Origin: Trileptium ribeirensis
Lineage: Eukaryota > Nematoda > Enoplea > Enoplida > Thoracostomopsidae
Assembly: GCA_030248225.1 (NCBI GenBank)
Contig: JASANE010011711.1
Span: 1 to 64,000 of the forward strand
Reading direction: 5' to 3'
Length of the DNA: 64,000 nucleotides
Shown piece after piece: positions 30,785-42,181 of this stretch. Made by a program: the position numbers and the translations under genes. Position 1 is the first letter of the stretch. Each line of letters starts with the position of its first letter. The notes below the pieces were generated by a model. That model was not told where the DNA came from, ran no database searches, and saw only the letters and a program-made list of their open reading frames with translations.

Positions 30785-33240
30785 TACAGATTTGCAATTA
30801 AATACGGTGGTGACCACAACTGGGATAGATATAGAAACACTCAGAGTGTATAAGCAGGAAATAAAGTTAGCAAAAGATAAATCATGGAAAAATTTCTGTG
30901 AAAAAGTAGAAGATGCAAATCCAAATACTCGTCTTGCAAAAATTTGTAGATTAGGACATAAAGTAAGACTGAGTCAACTAGCGAGAGCCGACCGTAGTAT
31001 GACGGAGAGCGAGGAGGAGATATTAGAGCTTCTGCTCCGCTCTCACTTTCCAGATTCAGAACGGGATGAGAATGTACAACTGGAACAGCCTAGAAACTTT
31101 AGGCCAACCAAAAGAGACGCACAAATAGCAGGTGAAATAGTTGATGCAGACAAATTGAAATGGGCAGTTTTTAGTTTCAATTCTTTCAAAAGCCCAGGTG
31201 ACAATTGCATCAGTCCAGTACTTTTAAAGGCAGATATAGAAGAAATAAGTTCCTTTCTAGTGAGTATAATGAAGGAATCAATAGCGACAGGATATATACC
31301 TCAAGCTTGGAGGGAAGCGATCGTGTCTTTTGTTCCAAAGCCAGGGAAAGACAATTATGAAGAAGCAACCGGAACCGTCCATTTAAACCGGATCCGGAAC
31401 CGGAACTTGGTCTTCGAAATTTATATATAGTAAAACCGATGAAGGAAGAAATCAAGGTATAGTGGATTTAAAATGCATCAAAAATAACGTTTACATTAAA
31501 CTTAATGTATTGCGATGGTATTATTGCCTTTCTGAAACTTTAAAGAGACTGAGGAAGCTAATAATGTTTATTTATCGATCAAATATGTCAATTTTGGACA
31601 CCCAGAGCAAAAAATGCCTTCCACTATACACCATTGCGTATACTGCGTCAAATAGAATATGCTTACAAAGCTTGGAGCGTAGAATACACATTTTCGCTAT
31701 GTCTCCAGTCGCCTTCCTTTACTACACATACGTTTGTTACATGTTCTTCTGTAGGAAACTTGAAATTATTGGTTTATATGATTCTAGGAGAAAATAATAG
31801 ATAGAAGGTAATTTTCTGATCAGGTACACCGTTTAGGCTAGCGTTGGACAAACAGTGCCCGTAATTTAGATGATAATGATGATAACTTTCTAATCAGAAT
31901 GCTATAAATGAGACACACTGTGATGCTGCTCGCACAGTTTCAATAAATACAGTTCTTTGCCAAGAAAGCAGTTTCTAGCTGTGTTGCAGATAACGTTAGT
32001 GTACTTCAATTTAGACTGATTTACCAAGTTTACAAGCGCATTGGCGGGTTCTTGAAGCAATTTATGTTAGCCAAGTATACCCTAAGTACTTCTGCGTTAG
32101 CCATACTCTGTTACTGAATTGAACAGGTTTAATTGAAACGTACCGCACAGACTTCTGGATGTGTAAAATAGCTGCTACAAGCAACGACCTGGCTTTGGTT
32201 TGTTAACAAATTACTGCAGGTTATTATGAAAAATTCCTACTGAAATTATGTGCCCTACTTACATTTCAAACGGCAAATTGCTTAGTTAATCTTTTCTTTT
32301 GCTTGGTTGTATTGGAGCTAGATCATTGTATAATATATATTACATATGTTTGGATCACAGATGAAGCAAAAAACGTGGAAAATTTCAAACAAACTTTTTA
32401 AACCGGAATTCCGATTCCGGTATGGTTTTTGCCTTTTGCCAGAACCGCAACCGGAACACGATTTTCGCCGGAACCGGAATTCCGGTTACTCCCTGGTCAC
32501 AAATTGCATGGAAATCAGCATGCCTACCAGAAAAGGAAGAGCAAAACTACAGCTCTTTACACCTTAGTGAACAGATTAGATACTGCTCTTCTGCAAGGTA
32601 AGCACACTGTTGTTGTTTTCCTTGATATTGGGGGTGCTTTTGATAGTACTACGCGTGATGCCTTTAGTCTTGCTTTCAATGATTTTAGAGTGGATAACAC
32701 CACCAGCAAGTGGCTGAATAATCTAGTTGGTATTGGTGGGCCATAGCGAAAATGGGGTCACAATCAGTCAGAGTCAAACTAAATAGAGGTAGTCCCCAGG
32801 GAGGTGTACTATCACCCCTACTGTGGACTCTAGTAATTGACGGCTTAATAAGAAGCATAATTGATGTAAATGTATACGTGCAAGCATATTCAGATGATGC
32901 TGTCTTGCTAAGCAGTAGTAAAAACATGGATGTTAATGTCAGGAGGATTCAGAGAAAGCTTATACTTGAAAATGGTGTGAAGACAGAGGTCTGAAAGTAA
33001 ATCCTAGAAAAAGTAATGTACTGATTCTGTCTAGGAGCAGAACAGTTGAGAGAGATATAAGGTTGCGATTATATAATGAAGATTTATCTTTATCTAGCAG
33101 TGTCAAATATCTAGGAGTCACTATAGATAACAAACTGTTATGGAAAGAACACATAGATTTAGCAGTAAAAAAGGGAGTGAACACTTTGATGGCTTGTAGA
33201 GGGATTATTGGGAAGACGTCCGTCATGAGCTAGACCAAAG
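30785..33240 (+). pseudogene. LINE ORF2, reverse transcriptase, split by an insertion
   Basis: The part 30792-31370 carries the thumb-side entry blocks (FNSFKSPGDNCISPVLLK, IPQAWREAIVSFVPKPGK). It is cut at about 31371 by a repeat. From 32500 it resumes with HGNQHAYQKRKSKT and VVVFLDIGGAFDS. After a shift it has RGSPQGGVLSPLLW and AYSDDAVLL, the catalytic box (about 32887-32911). The tail VKYLGVTIDNKLLWKEH is at about 33098-33150. About 50 codons expected between the two halves are missing, so the insertion came with a deletion or replaced them. Confidence 0.85.
31371..32500. mobile_element. inserted repeat with CCGGAAC-rich ends
   Basis: Both ends carry short CCGGAAC/CCGGAATTCCGG-type repeats (31371-31410 and 32400-32490). 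The interior is AT-rich without a gene. The right 400 bp match 48410-48960 in the opposite orientation, for example ATGGTTTTTGCC followed by TTTGCC, and GTTAACAAA followed by ACTGCAG. It is therefore a dispersed element. No target duplication was identified. Confidence 0.65.
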
Positions 33241-33309
33241 ACTGTACAATGCATATACAATATTATTGTACTTCCATCGGTTTGTTATGGTGCCGTTGTT
33301 TGGTGGCAA

Positions 33310-34440
33310 ATGATGAAATTTAAGACATATGCCAGTAGACTTTGCAAAGTATCTAGATTAGCTTACATTATGCGTACTGGTGCTATGAAGTCAACACCAA
33401 CACTTGGAATGGAAGCTTTGTTAAATATGACACCCATTGATTTGCTAGTAATAGAGGAAGGTGTAAGAGAATTGCATCGAATGCAGTGTTTAGGCTCACA
33501 AGAGGAGAACGTAATCCACTCAGACATGAGATGTATTGAAAATGAGCTGCCACTGCTAAAGTTTCCTTGCGATTACACTACATCGCACCTTGTTGATGCC
33601 CCCACCTGGAAAACAATTTTTCCAAATCGTGAGGGATTGATAAACGAGACTACATCGCTGAGAGAAGCATCGCACAGATCTATCATATGTTACACAGATG
33701 GATCTTTGGTGAAGCTATGCGGTAGAAACTCCACGGGAGCAGGTGTATTACAGGGAAACAATGAATATGTATACTCTTTAGGTGAATTTTGTACAGTTTT
33801 TCAGGCAGAAATATATGCAATCAAATCATGTGTAGACAATCTTATAGACAATAATACATGTAATAAGGATATCAGAATTTTCTCAGACAGTCAGGCAGCT
33901 CTTAAAGCGCTTCAAAATGATGAGGTGAAATCTAAATTGGTTCTTGAATGTAAAATTAGCATGGGAGTCCTCACAAGTGTAAATGAGGTAACCCTTGTTT
34001 GGGTACCTGGTCACAGTAACATTGTTGGGAACGAGAGAGCTGATGAGCTTGCCCGCATGGGCTCTGCCAGACTGCCAATAGGGCCAGAACCAACCCTTCC
34101 AGTGGCAAGAAAGGAGGTAAGTATGAGAATAAAATCATGGGTACATAGAAAATTTATTACCAGATGGAGACAGGTGGCTTCTTGCAAACAAAGAGTATAA
34201 TAGGTACACCCAACAGCAAATATGGCAAATATCTGGAAGGACTTACTAAAAAAAGCTCAGACAGTGTGTCCAAGGGATAACGGGACATGGTTGGCTAAAT
34301 TATCACATGTACAAGTTGAAGTTGGTAGAAAACAATGAGTTTTGGCACTGTGGTGTTGAAGAAACAGCAGAGAATTTTCCCTACAGTTGTTCACAGTTCG
34401 CAGAAAAGAGGGAAAAACTTTTAGGTAGCCGAGAGATGTG
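33310..34440 (+). pseudogene. LINE ORF2, RNase H and C-terminal motif
   Basis: The open frame 33310-34200 includes CYTDGSLV, AEIYAIKSC, FSDSQAALKAL and WVPGHSNIVGNERADELAR, all four catalytic regions of RNase HI (D, E, D, D) in place at about 33690-34060. After the stop at 34200 other frames continue with TGHGWLNYHMYKLKL and HCGVEETAENFPYSCSQ, the cysteine region that ends many such LINEs. RNase H would remove template RNA during target-primed synthesis. Confidence 0.85.
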
Positions 34441-35350
34441 TAGATGAAACTTGAGAGATTGTAATATAAGGCAGCTATGCAAGTTTATTCTAAGCACAGG
34501 TAGGTTAAATCGACAGGATGGTCAATGAGCAAACTGGATGGACGGGATGTTCTGATCTAAAACAGGTAAAAACATTGTCATTGTATAACCTTTGATGCAA
34601 TAATTGTTATTATTTGTCCAAGGGCTGATGCAAAGGAAGTCCTTTGACTTCTCCGCATATTTTTCTAGCCCTACTATCATTATTTATCTATCTAACCGGC
34701 GACGGCTCGTTGAAACCGTTCCGGTTCGTTCATTTACCCCAATATTCCGGGTTCGTTGTTTCGCGTTGCTGGTTGCTTTCCCGCTAGCTTGACCATTGTA
34801 AGATGTTTCAACTAAGCCAAGTAGATTTGGCATTTCGGTGTTTGGTTACTCCCACGAATTTCGGTGTCCCCGCCGTTCAGCAAACAGTCATTGCCGTTCG
34901 ATGGATAGCGGGCGGCGGAGAAGCTTCTATCTCCAGGGCGATCGTAATTTTGGCCGCACGTGATCAATAAAATCACCACGAATTTTGACCTGATCGACGC
35001 CTCCTTAAAATTCTGAAATCTATAATTTTCTCGATCCAGTACTGTTTCCTTGTTCTCCGGCACAACTCCGATGCCTAATGCATGCGCGGACATAAAAGCA
35101 TAGTATACACAACAAACGAACATAACAACATGAAAGCGATTAAAATGCGCACATGAAAGCATCTGATACAATAACGGACAAGGTTATTGACAAGCAATAC
35201 AAGGGCATGGCGCTACAGGGGGTCATGTTCACCAAGAGGGTGTGGGGTCAAGGCGCGTTGGAGTATTAATTATCAGCCTCTCGGGCTTTGTCGAGTCCAC
35301 AACAGATCCTGTTGAGAGTATTGGCCAACGTAATAGGCCGGAACTTTTGC

Positions 35351-35974
35351 CTTAAATTTTTAAGGGAAAAAGAGGGACTCTTCACATGGGGTTGGAGTAT
35401 AAGCGAGGTGAGTCGGGGTTATAAGTTCTCTGAGACGATTATAGGGACGGTTGGTCTAAAACGCCATCCCTTGCAAAAATAGGCTCTCATCGTTTCTGAT
35501 GGTGATAAAACGCCATCCCTTGCAAAAATAGGCTCTCATCGTTTCTGATGGTGATAAAACGCCTACTGTACTCAAGTGGTGGATTGAATCATATGTTTAC
35601 GATGGTTGGAATATTCTATGTTATGTAGTAAGTTAGGAGTATGTAGTAAGTAAGTAGGAATATTCTATGTATGTAGTAAATATCTATGCATTTGGGGAAG
35701 TCCATTAACGAGGCGCCCCGTCCAAATAATACTCGCCGCTTGTCAGATTGATGGCAAAGCGAGGAGTAATCAAATCGCGAAAATACAATGAGTATTTTCT
35801 AGTTTAGTTAGGGGTTTAAAAATGATGTTTACGGGTTTTGCGATAATTAGTAGGACCATGGGTACAATAGGGTTGAAATCATATGATATCACAGAGTAAA
35901 ATTCCCGCATACTATATCCTCCTCTTAAATTTTTAAGGGAAAAAAGGGACTTTTTACATGGGGTTGGAAGTATA
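35351..35974 (+). repeat. two copies of a 52-bp promoter-like block
   Basis: CTTAAATTTTTAAGGGAAAAA through CATGGGGTTGG to GTATAA occurs at 35351-35402 and at 35924-35974 in the same orientation with few differences. Each ends in a TATAA motif. The surrounding sequence is not repeated, so they are not complete LTRs. Confidence 0.75.
35458..35563 (+). repeat. 49-bp tandem duplication
   Basis: AAAACGCCATCCCTTGCAAA through TTTCTGATGGTGAT is repeated exactly at 35458-35506 and 35507-35555, with the first 8 bases again at 35556-35563. The perfect identity indicates a recent event. Confidence 0.95.
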
Positions 35975-36918
35975 AATGTTCATTGTAGCCGATAGCGCCA
36001 TGCGATGATACACTACATATATATACATTAATATAAAATAACGACAATTGGTTATTACATTCTTAGATAAGGACGATAGTATTATGGCAGTGCATCAGTA
36101 TCCCTTATTCAGCCTTTGGTTGTTATTCCTAAATTCCTTAATTCCTAGCTAGCAATTCCTGATGTCGCTTTGCAATCGTCGGACCCTTTCGGCCCGATTT
36201 TTCTACTAGTGGCACGTACCCAGTACCCTATTTGTTTGGTTAAGAAACGGGTCCTTCATTGAGGACAGCCCAAAAATAGCAACCAAAATTGCCGTTTATT
36301 TTTCGATGTTGTCGACGACTCCAACAGGAAAAGATTACAATTTTAGAAATTTTGGTAAAGAAGTCACTCATTTAAAAAATATTAAATTCAACACAGTTAA
36401 CTGAGGTTGAAAAATTCCAAATTTGGCAGCATAATATGGATAATTTAGAATTTAAAATTTGACACAGTTTAGAAGAAAGTTCGAAGATTTTGCCCGATCA
36501 TTAATTTGGCCTAATTACATAAGTTACTATCGGGGCACTTTGACATGAACAGACACATTAACACAAGAACACGAATACGATAAATACATAACAACAAGGT
36601 GCATTCAAGACGACGAACAATGGTCAAAATAATGGATCCCATTACCGTCGGCTACAGGGTCTATCCTTTTTAGTACGTATTGGGGCTCATTCCATGATCC
36701 CTTATATTTCCTTATTTTTAGTGCAAGTTAGAGTTTTTGTTGTTAAGTTCTTATATTTCTCCTCTTCGTTTCCCGATTGAGTTAAAACGGTTCCTACCTT
36801 GCCGATCACTCGAAAAATTGGCACAGCTAGTAAGGCTGCTTGTATCCGACCCCTGACGTGGATAATGAATTGGTCGTTATTCTGACCCACGGGAGCGGTT
36901 GAAAACGATGAGTGGATT

Positions 36919-37248
36919 TTATTTCAGCTGGTGGCCGAAAACCCGTAGGTGCCGACTGGGGAGGCTGCGGCCTTCATGAGGTAGAGGAAGGTTCAAACCG
37001 CTCGGATGGGGCGTCCTCAGTGGCACTATCCTCTGCGGGTGCAAGTGTTGGCGAGGTACGTGGATGCGGGAAAATTGGCGCAGTGTACGACTGACTGGGT
37101 TTTGGAAATTAGGGTTCGTACGTTTCAGATGGTTCACGGTAGATACGATAGGGATGAGTGGTTGATTTGGGTCAGTTACTAAACGTTGGGTGTAATTACT
37201 GCGATAAGTTTGCGTTGCTATTGCAGCACGTTGCCGAATGGGCGTCAT
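36919..37248 (-). pseudogene. basic proline/arginine-rich frame downstream of element B
   Basis: This 109-codon minus-strand frame is rich in R, P, N and H and follows the 37424 ORF in the direction of transcription. It could be the remainder of a gag- or accessory-type protein of element B. There is no recognised motif, and it may be a chance frame. Confidence 0.2.
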
Positions 37249-37423
37249 TGGTGATGTTTGTATACCTTGTTCGGATATCGATTCAGCACTTACAGGGGGT
37301 TCGAAAGACAGCTAGTGCGATCCGGTAGGATCCTGCGTGGCGTGCATTTCTGCAAAACTTAGCTCGTTCAAATAAAATGGTTGCCGAGAGCAGTCCTTCA
37401 CTTGTTCTTATAGGGTTAAGGGC

Positions 37424-37918
37424 CTAACTTCGTCTCTCAGTCCGAGCAGCCTGTTCTCGTTCCTGCAAGGTAACTGGTATAGTAAGCTGTCCGTATACGG
37501 GAGAAAAGGCGTTTGTTGGTTTGTCCAAATCATAGAACGATCTCTCGGTGTTTTGCGCAGCTAATTCCCGTGAGATAGCGGAGTCATCCCATTCAGGTGA
37601 TCTTTCAGGATCACGCATGGGTAACCGATTTCCTAGTGGTATATTGGTTGGATTTTGTCCAACAGGACTACTCGGAGGCGCTGCGAGGACTGCGCGATGG
37701 GCCTCAGCTCTAGCTTGTGCATATTCCTGATTCGGATCCTCAACTTTGACGCTGAGGGCGTCGGAGTCGTCCTCGATTTCCTGGTACATTCTGTCAACAG
37801 CTGTCTTGACTACATGTAGCTCCCTAGCGAAGTGTAGGTCAGGAAAAGCAATTTCTCTCGGTTCCTGTATTGTAATTTCAATATAAGCTGGTAGTACAGC
37901 TTTTAAAAGATCGGCCAT
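37424..37918 (-). CDS. element B downstream ORF, unknown
   Basis: This 164-codon intact frame starts with MADLLKAVLPAYIEI and ends in a charged helix (LQEREQAARTERRS). It is acidic in the middle (DDSDALSVKVEDPNQEY), proline-rich around 80-100, and has a QEYAQARAEAHRAVL helix. It follows the integrase as element A's third ORF does, but I see no sequence similarity between the two. No transmembrane segment or known domain is visible. Confidence 0.5.
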   Translation of the reverse strand: MADLLKAVLPAYIEITIQEPREIAFPDLHFARELHVVKTAVDRMYQEIEDDSDALSVKVEDPNQEYAQARAEAHRAVLAAPPSSPVGQNPTNIPLGNRLPMRDPERSPEWDDSAISRELAAQNTERSFYDLDKPTNAFSPVYGQLTIPVTLQEREQAARTERRS

Positions 37919-38037
37919 GTCAGCAAAACTGCTAAGAGGTCTCTAACATGGCTTAGTACGATTAACGTGCAGCACATGATCAGCGCTATTTGGCTGACCA
38001 GGAAGTTTCACGCATACGCAAAGCAGCATAACTTTAG

Positions 38038-39560
38038 TTACTTGTGGGGTGCACACCATCGGCGTTCTAGTTTTCGTGACAACCCTGGAATCGTATAGTA
38101 ACGATATACGCAGACATGATCCTTTATCCTATATTCGGGTACCTTAATCTTTCGGTTGTAGTACCGCTTACGGTACTCCTGCGCGGTTTGCATAGATCGC
38201 TTTGCCTGATCATGAATGGTTGCGATCCATCGTTGCACATTGATACGATAGGCTTCGGGTCCCGGGTAGCGGGCCCAATCAGTAGGTACATCGATTCCAC
38301 CTGGCATACGAGGCTGAAAGCCATGCATAGGCGTGAATGGTGCATAATGACTAGTAGCGTGTGTAGCAGAATTGTAAGACATAATACAAAAGGGTAGGAC
38401 CTCGTCCCACGATGTATTGTCGTTCTCAGGTAATGCGGCTCTCAAAAGATATAACAACGCGCGGTTGAAGCTTTCGATTTCTCCGTTGGCCTTAGGGTTG
38501 TAACTCAAAGTTTCTCTTTTGAACGTGTGCAGTTGGACAGAGAGCTTCCATGACTTCAGAAATGAAGCATCCTCCTCTGTCGGAGACCAGTTCTTCGGGT
38601 GCGCCATAATGGCATACCGCATCCTTCACAAAGACTTTAGCCACAGTTTGGACAGATCGGTCCGGTATGGCGGTAGCAACGACCAGTTGAGTGAATTGAT
38701 AAATAAAGGCCAAGACATACATATTACCGTTTTGGGAGGAAACCCTATTGTCTAATATATCGTACATTCGGTGCATGGGTGCGCTTGATAGTGGGTTTTC
38801 TCCCAGCGATTCTCGGGATGTTATGTGGTAAATTGCGTGAGCGTTGACAAAGGGTGCACCGTTTGACATATTCATCGACGTCTCGTCCCATGCCTTCCAG
38901 ATAAAATCGTTTCAATTTACTGAGGACACGATCACTATCTGGATTTCCTCCGAATAGGGTATCGTGTTCGTGTTTAAGAATCTGTCGTATGAATAGTCTA
39001 GGTACACATAGTTTAGGTCGGTGATCATTAGGCAATATGGGGTGCAAGTATAGAATACCAGTGTCGGGGCAGTGACGATAATGTAAGCTTATAGTCTTAA
39101 GACAATAGCGGCTTTCTCATCCTGCGGTGACCGATGGTCACGTAAATACCACCAAATGGGACCAAATTGTTTATCTCTACGCTGAATATAAGTTAGGAGG
39201 TTGAAGAGATTTCTTCCGTCATATCGTTGGAGATGTGGCAAGTAAATATGTTCGCTAGTCTCGTACACCTGCTCCGAACGTTGTAGCATCAGTCGGGGTC
39301 CGCAAGCATACGCAATCTTAATTAAGGTATCAAACTCCTCTTCCTCAGGTATCCCACCAAATTTACGTCGAGGGCCAGCTGGAAGTGCTTTTGGTCGGGT
39401 TAGTTCGGGCGTTCCAGCCGTCGCTCTCGTGGAGATAGTGGCTGCTGCATTGAGTGCAGGCGGGGTTGGTGCGGGCACTGGTTCTAAGGGTGGTGCACTA
39501 ATGGCAGGTGGATCTGATACCGCTGAAGGGCCTGGCCATGGCCCGGATCCAGATGGCTAA
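38038..39560 (-). pseudogene. element B integrase with upstream linker, frameshifted
   Basis: 39089-39478 encodes a P/A-rich segment and then the RNase H-to-integrase linker (RRDKQFGPIWWYLRDHRSP). 38745-39047 has the zinc-binding region (LKHEHDTLFGGN, then CTLCQRSR). 38492-38875 has part of the core with LVSDRGGCF. 38038-38622 continues with NPKANGEIESFNRAL (the catalytic Glu) and a C-terminal domain (DHVCVYRYY, LERRW). The frame changes at least three times. Integrase would insert element DNA. Confidence 0.8.
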
Positions 39561-39664
39561 GGATCATCAATATTGCGACATTGAACCATTCGTATTCCTT
39601 CCAATAATTGACCAGAGGCAGGGTCTAAAATGTAGCCTACGTGGTCCTAGGGGTGTTTAGAACC

Positions 39665-40160
39665 ACCGTAGATTACACACGAATTAACGACAATGCAGGC
39701 ACCAAGAGCTATTTTATTTTATGACCGTAATCCTAAGGCTTTAACGTATCACTACTTATAACGGAGATTTATATTTTATTTCACACACTACGACGAGTTA
39801 TAAATTTTACATAAATTATACACATAAACGGCTGAACCGTACTCACCTTGATTGCGCAGCTTCTGAGGCCCTGATCTAACTGCGCAACCGCTTAAATAAC
39901 TTTTCTAAACCCTATTTCTTGGAACTCAAAAGAATCCTAGTTCTAAAATCTCTCTAACACGTTAGATTTTAATATAACGGTTGCAAACCGGGTTATGAAT
40001 TCTTGGAACTGTGAAATTCGCTCTCTAACATAAATTTTAATTTTTGCGTTAGAGAGACCCTTTTTATAAAATTCTCGGAATCCCTAACTCATAACAAATT
40101 TTAAGATTTTACAGAAAATTCAGCAGAAATACACTTACATATTCGCTAATGTAAGTGTAA
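39665..40160 (-). repeat. LTR-like block inside element B
   Basis: Read on the minus strand it starts TGTTACACTTACATT and has a TATAAAA box at about 40065. Then come two AGAGAG/TCTCTCTAACG-type inverted blocks, AATCAAG|GTGAGTACGG (a near-perfect splice donor, about 39845), and AATAAA at about 39715. It ends before TGGTTCTAAACACC, which could be a primer site. No second copy was found in the window. It could be a solo LTR inserted in element B, or the 5' LTR of a second, deleted copy. Confidence 0.45.
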
Positions 40161-40207
40161 CAGTTAAGGCACCCAGGGGCTACACTCAAATCCGATAAGT
40201 AAGCAAA

Positions 40208-40444
40208 CTATAGCCCCGGCACACAAATTGTAAAATTTTGAATTGTTTTACACTCTCCTAAAGTTATAATTTCTAGAATTAATAAAATTCTTATTACCAG
40301 AAATGACCGAGGGGGTGAGGTCCGTAACTCCTTAACGGGTGGGTCTTCAAACGTACGCCGTAATTGTTTCCGCATAGGTTCGGGAGGCAATTCGACCGGA
40401 GTACCAGGTGGTAATCTCCGTAACTGTCGGATGAGTTCTTTCAA
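40208..40444 (-). pseudogene. short ORF with membrane segment, possible start of an envelope-like protein
   Basis: The 78-codon minus-strand frame has a basic, proline-rich N-terminal part (LIRQLRRLPPGTPVELPPEP). One hydrophobic segment follows (SFLVIRILLILEIITL), then GEC and NFTIC with a glycosylation sequon, and then a stop next to the LTR-like block. The layout (cytosolic basic part, anchor, cysteines) resembles the first envelope-like ORF of element A. It is too short to assign with confidence. Confidence 0.35.
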
Positions 40445-40459
40445 AGTCTCGTCGGAGGC

Positions 40460-41870
40460 TCACGCTTGTGGCAGGTGGGCTAAGGCTTTCTCTTTTCCGC
40501 GATTTTCTCCTTTTGTGGCAACGGCGACCATTCGCGTACGGTCGTGCTCGTCTTCCTCATCCTCATCGGATGAGTAGGTAAATTCCCGGTCGTCCCGAGG
40601 ATCACGCGGGAGTCTGTCATCATTGGCGTTAGCCTTACTTGGCCATTATTCGATGTTAAAACCGCCGAATTCTATGAGCAATTCATTGCGCAAGTCGCGA
40701 ATTTCGCGGTTGTCTTTAAAACAAGGCATTGAGCGGCTTGTGGTCAGTCTTAACATGGAATTTATGTCCGAGAAGGTAGTGTTTAAAATGCAATGCGGTC
40801 CACCTGATTGCAAGAGCTTCTGCTTCAATAGCAAGGTATCTGCGCTGATAGTCGACTAGCGACTTGCTCGCAGAAGCAATTGGTAATGTTTCTCGATCGG
40901 TTTACTGCGATAGTACGGCTCCTAATGCATATCCTGAGGCGTCCGTCTGTAATATGAAGGTTTTGGAGAAATCCGGATAAATTAGAAGTGGTTCCTGAAT
41001 TAGGGCCCTACGTAATTTACCGAAAGCCTCTTCGCATTCGGGTGTCCACTTCAACTCAGAGTCCTTACGTCGGAGGGCATTAAGAGGTTTGCAAATTGCT
41101 GAGTAGTGTGGGACGAATTTGTGGTAGTAGCCAACGAGTCCAAGAAAACTTTGCCGTTCTTTAAGAGAGTCGGGGCGTTTATAATTGTCTATAGCCGAGA
41201 TTTTCTTTGGATCGGGTTTAACTTCCTCAGAGCTAATAATGTGTGCTAGATATTTCAGTTGTTTCTGCCCAAATTGACACTTTGATGGCTTTAATTTCAG
41301 GTTAGCCTTACGGAACCGATCGAATACGGTTACCAGATCTGCCAAGTGTTCGAAATTGGGCGAGAAAACTAAAATATCATCGATGTAAATGAAACATCGC
41401 TCCCTCCCTAGGCCTTTAAGAATGATGGACATACATCGCTGGAAAGCTCCAGGCGATGAGTTCAGACCGAATGGTAGCACATTATATTCGTATTGTCAGT
41501 GGACGGTAACGAATAAAGTCTTTTCTTTGGTCTCGGGGTCCAGTTCAAGTTACCAAAAACCCTTATTAATGTCAAGACTGGACATAAACTTAGTATTACG
41601 TAGACATCCTAAAATGTCGTCGATGCGCGGCAGTGGGTATACGTCTCGTTCGGCTACGGTATTTACTTTTCAGAAGTCTACAGAGAGGCGAAGGGTGCCA
41701 TCACTCTTAGTGACGTAGACTATAGGAGATCCCCATGGAGAATCAGATGGTGTTATCTATCCTGCCTCGACCATATTGTCGAATTCCTCCATCAATGGTT
41801 CACGAAGTGAGTGAGCTAACTGATAGGGTACTTGTTTGATAGGCTTAGCGTTCCCGGTAAGATTCGATGC
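40460..41870 (-). pseudogene. element B reverse transcriptase and RNase H, interrupted
   Basis: Minus strand, from 41870 down: a SLREPLMEEFDNMV region, SPWGSPIVYVTKSDGTLRL, PLPRIDDIL, LPFGLNSSPGAFQRCM, the catalytic YIDD (about 41370-41382) and LVGYYHKFVPHY. RNase H follows with TDASGYALGAVLSQ, EAEALAI and KTDHKPL. In-frame stops occur near 41758, 41674, 41551 and 40901, with a frameshift near 40720. An acidic linker (SSDEDEEDEHD) follows to about 40460. Together these are typical of a Ty3/gypsy pol. Confidence 0.85.
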
Positions 41871-42060
41871 AGATGTATTCCGCATCTACCCAAGTCAAAA
41901 GGGTGGGTACTAAAATATCGGCGTTTTCCGATAAGACCGTTTTCAGTTGCTTTAACTCATGCGATGTCAAGGAAGTATCACCAAAATCTCGGTCGCGACC
42001 CTTATCATATTGTGAGTCGGAGTCAAGCCCATGCCGTAAATCAATTCCCGAATCTATGCG

Positions 42061-42181
42061 ACACACCCTTAGCTACATTTTATTTACGGTGTTGCACACA
42101 CCCTTAGCTACATTTTATTTACGGTGTTGCACACACCCTTAGCTACATTTTATTTACGGTGTTGCACACACCCTTAGCTAC
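42061..42181. repeat. 35-bp tandem repeat, 3.5 copies
   Basis: ACACACCCTTAGCTACATTT through TTACGGTGTTGC is repeated exactly at 42061, 42096 and 42131, with a partial unit to 42181. It lies at the upstream edge of element B. Exact identity means recent expansion. Confidence 0.95.

Larger units (their letters stand above)
28731..34560 (+). mobile_element. non-LTR retrotransposon (LINE) with RNase H, I/R1/LOA-like
   Basis: In order: ORF1 with a DUF4780-like region, an AP-type endonuclease, RT, RNase H, and a C-terminal cysteine motif region. The endonuclease and the RNase H after RT place it with I/R1/LOA-type LINEs rather than L1 or classic Jockey. There are several frameshifts, an insertion in RT, and no clear poly(A) tail. 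The 5' and 3' ends are estimates. Confidence 0.85.
34561..36918. other. no recognised gene; small repeats
   Basis: Apart from the repeats at 35351, 35458 and 35924, I see no coding motif on either strand. Confidence 0.4.
36919..42060 (-). mobile_element. element B: decayed Ty3/gypsy-type LTR retrotransposon
   Basis: On the minus strand, from high to low coordinates: RT and RNase H, a short membrane-segment ORF, an LTR-like block, the linker and integrase, then a downstream ORF. Several stops and frameshifts occur. The RT and integrase may belong to one copy interrupted by an LTR, or to two related copies joined end to end. No flanking LTR pair was found, so the limits are only those of the coding remains. 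Confidence 0.7.

Noticed and set aside
42061..42181. CRISPR-like array
   Set aside because: Units are directly adjacent 35-bp repeats without spacers, in a eukaryotic sequence.
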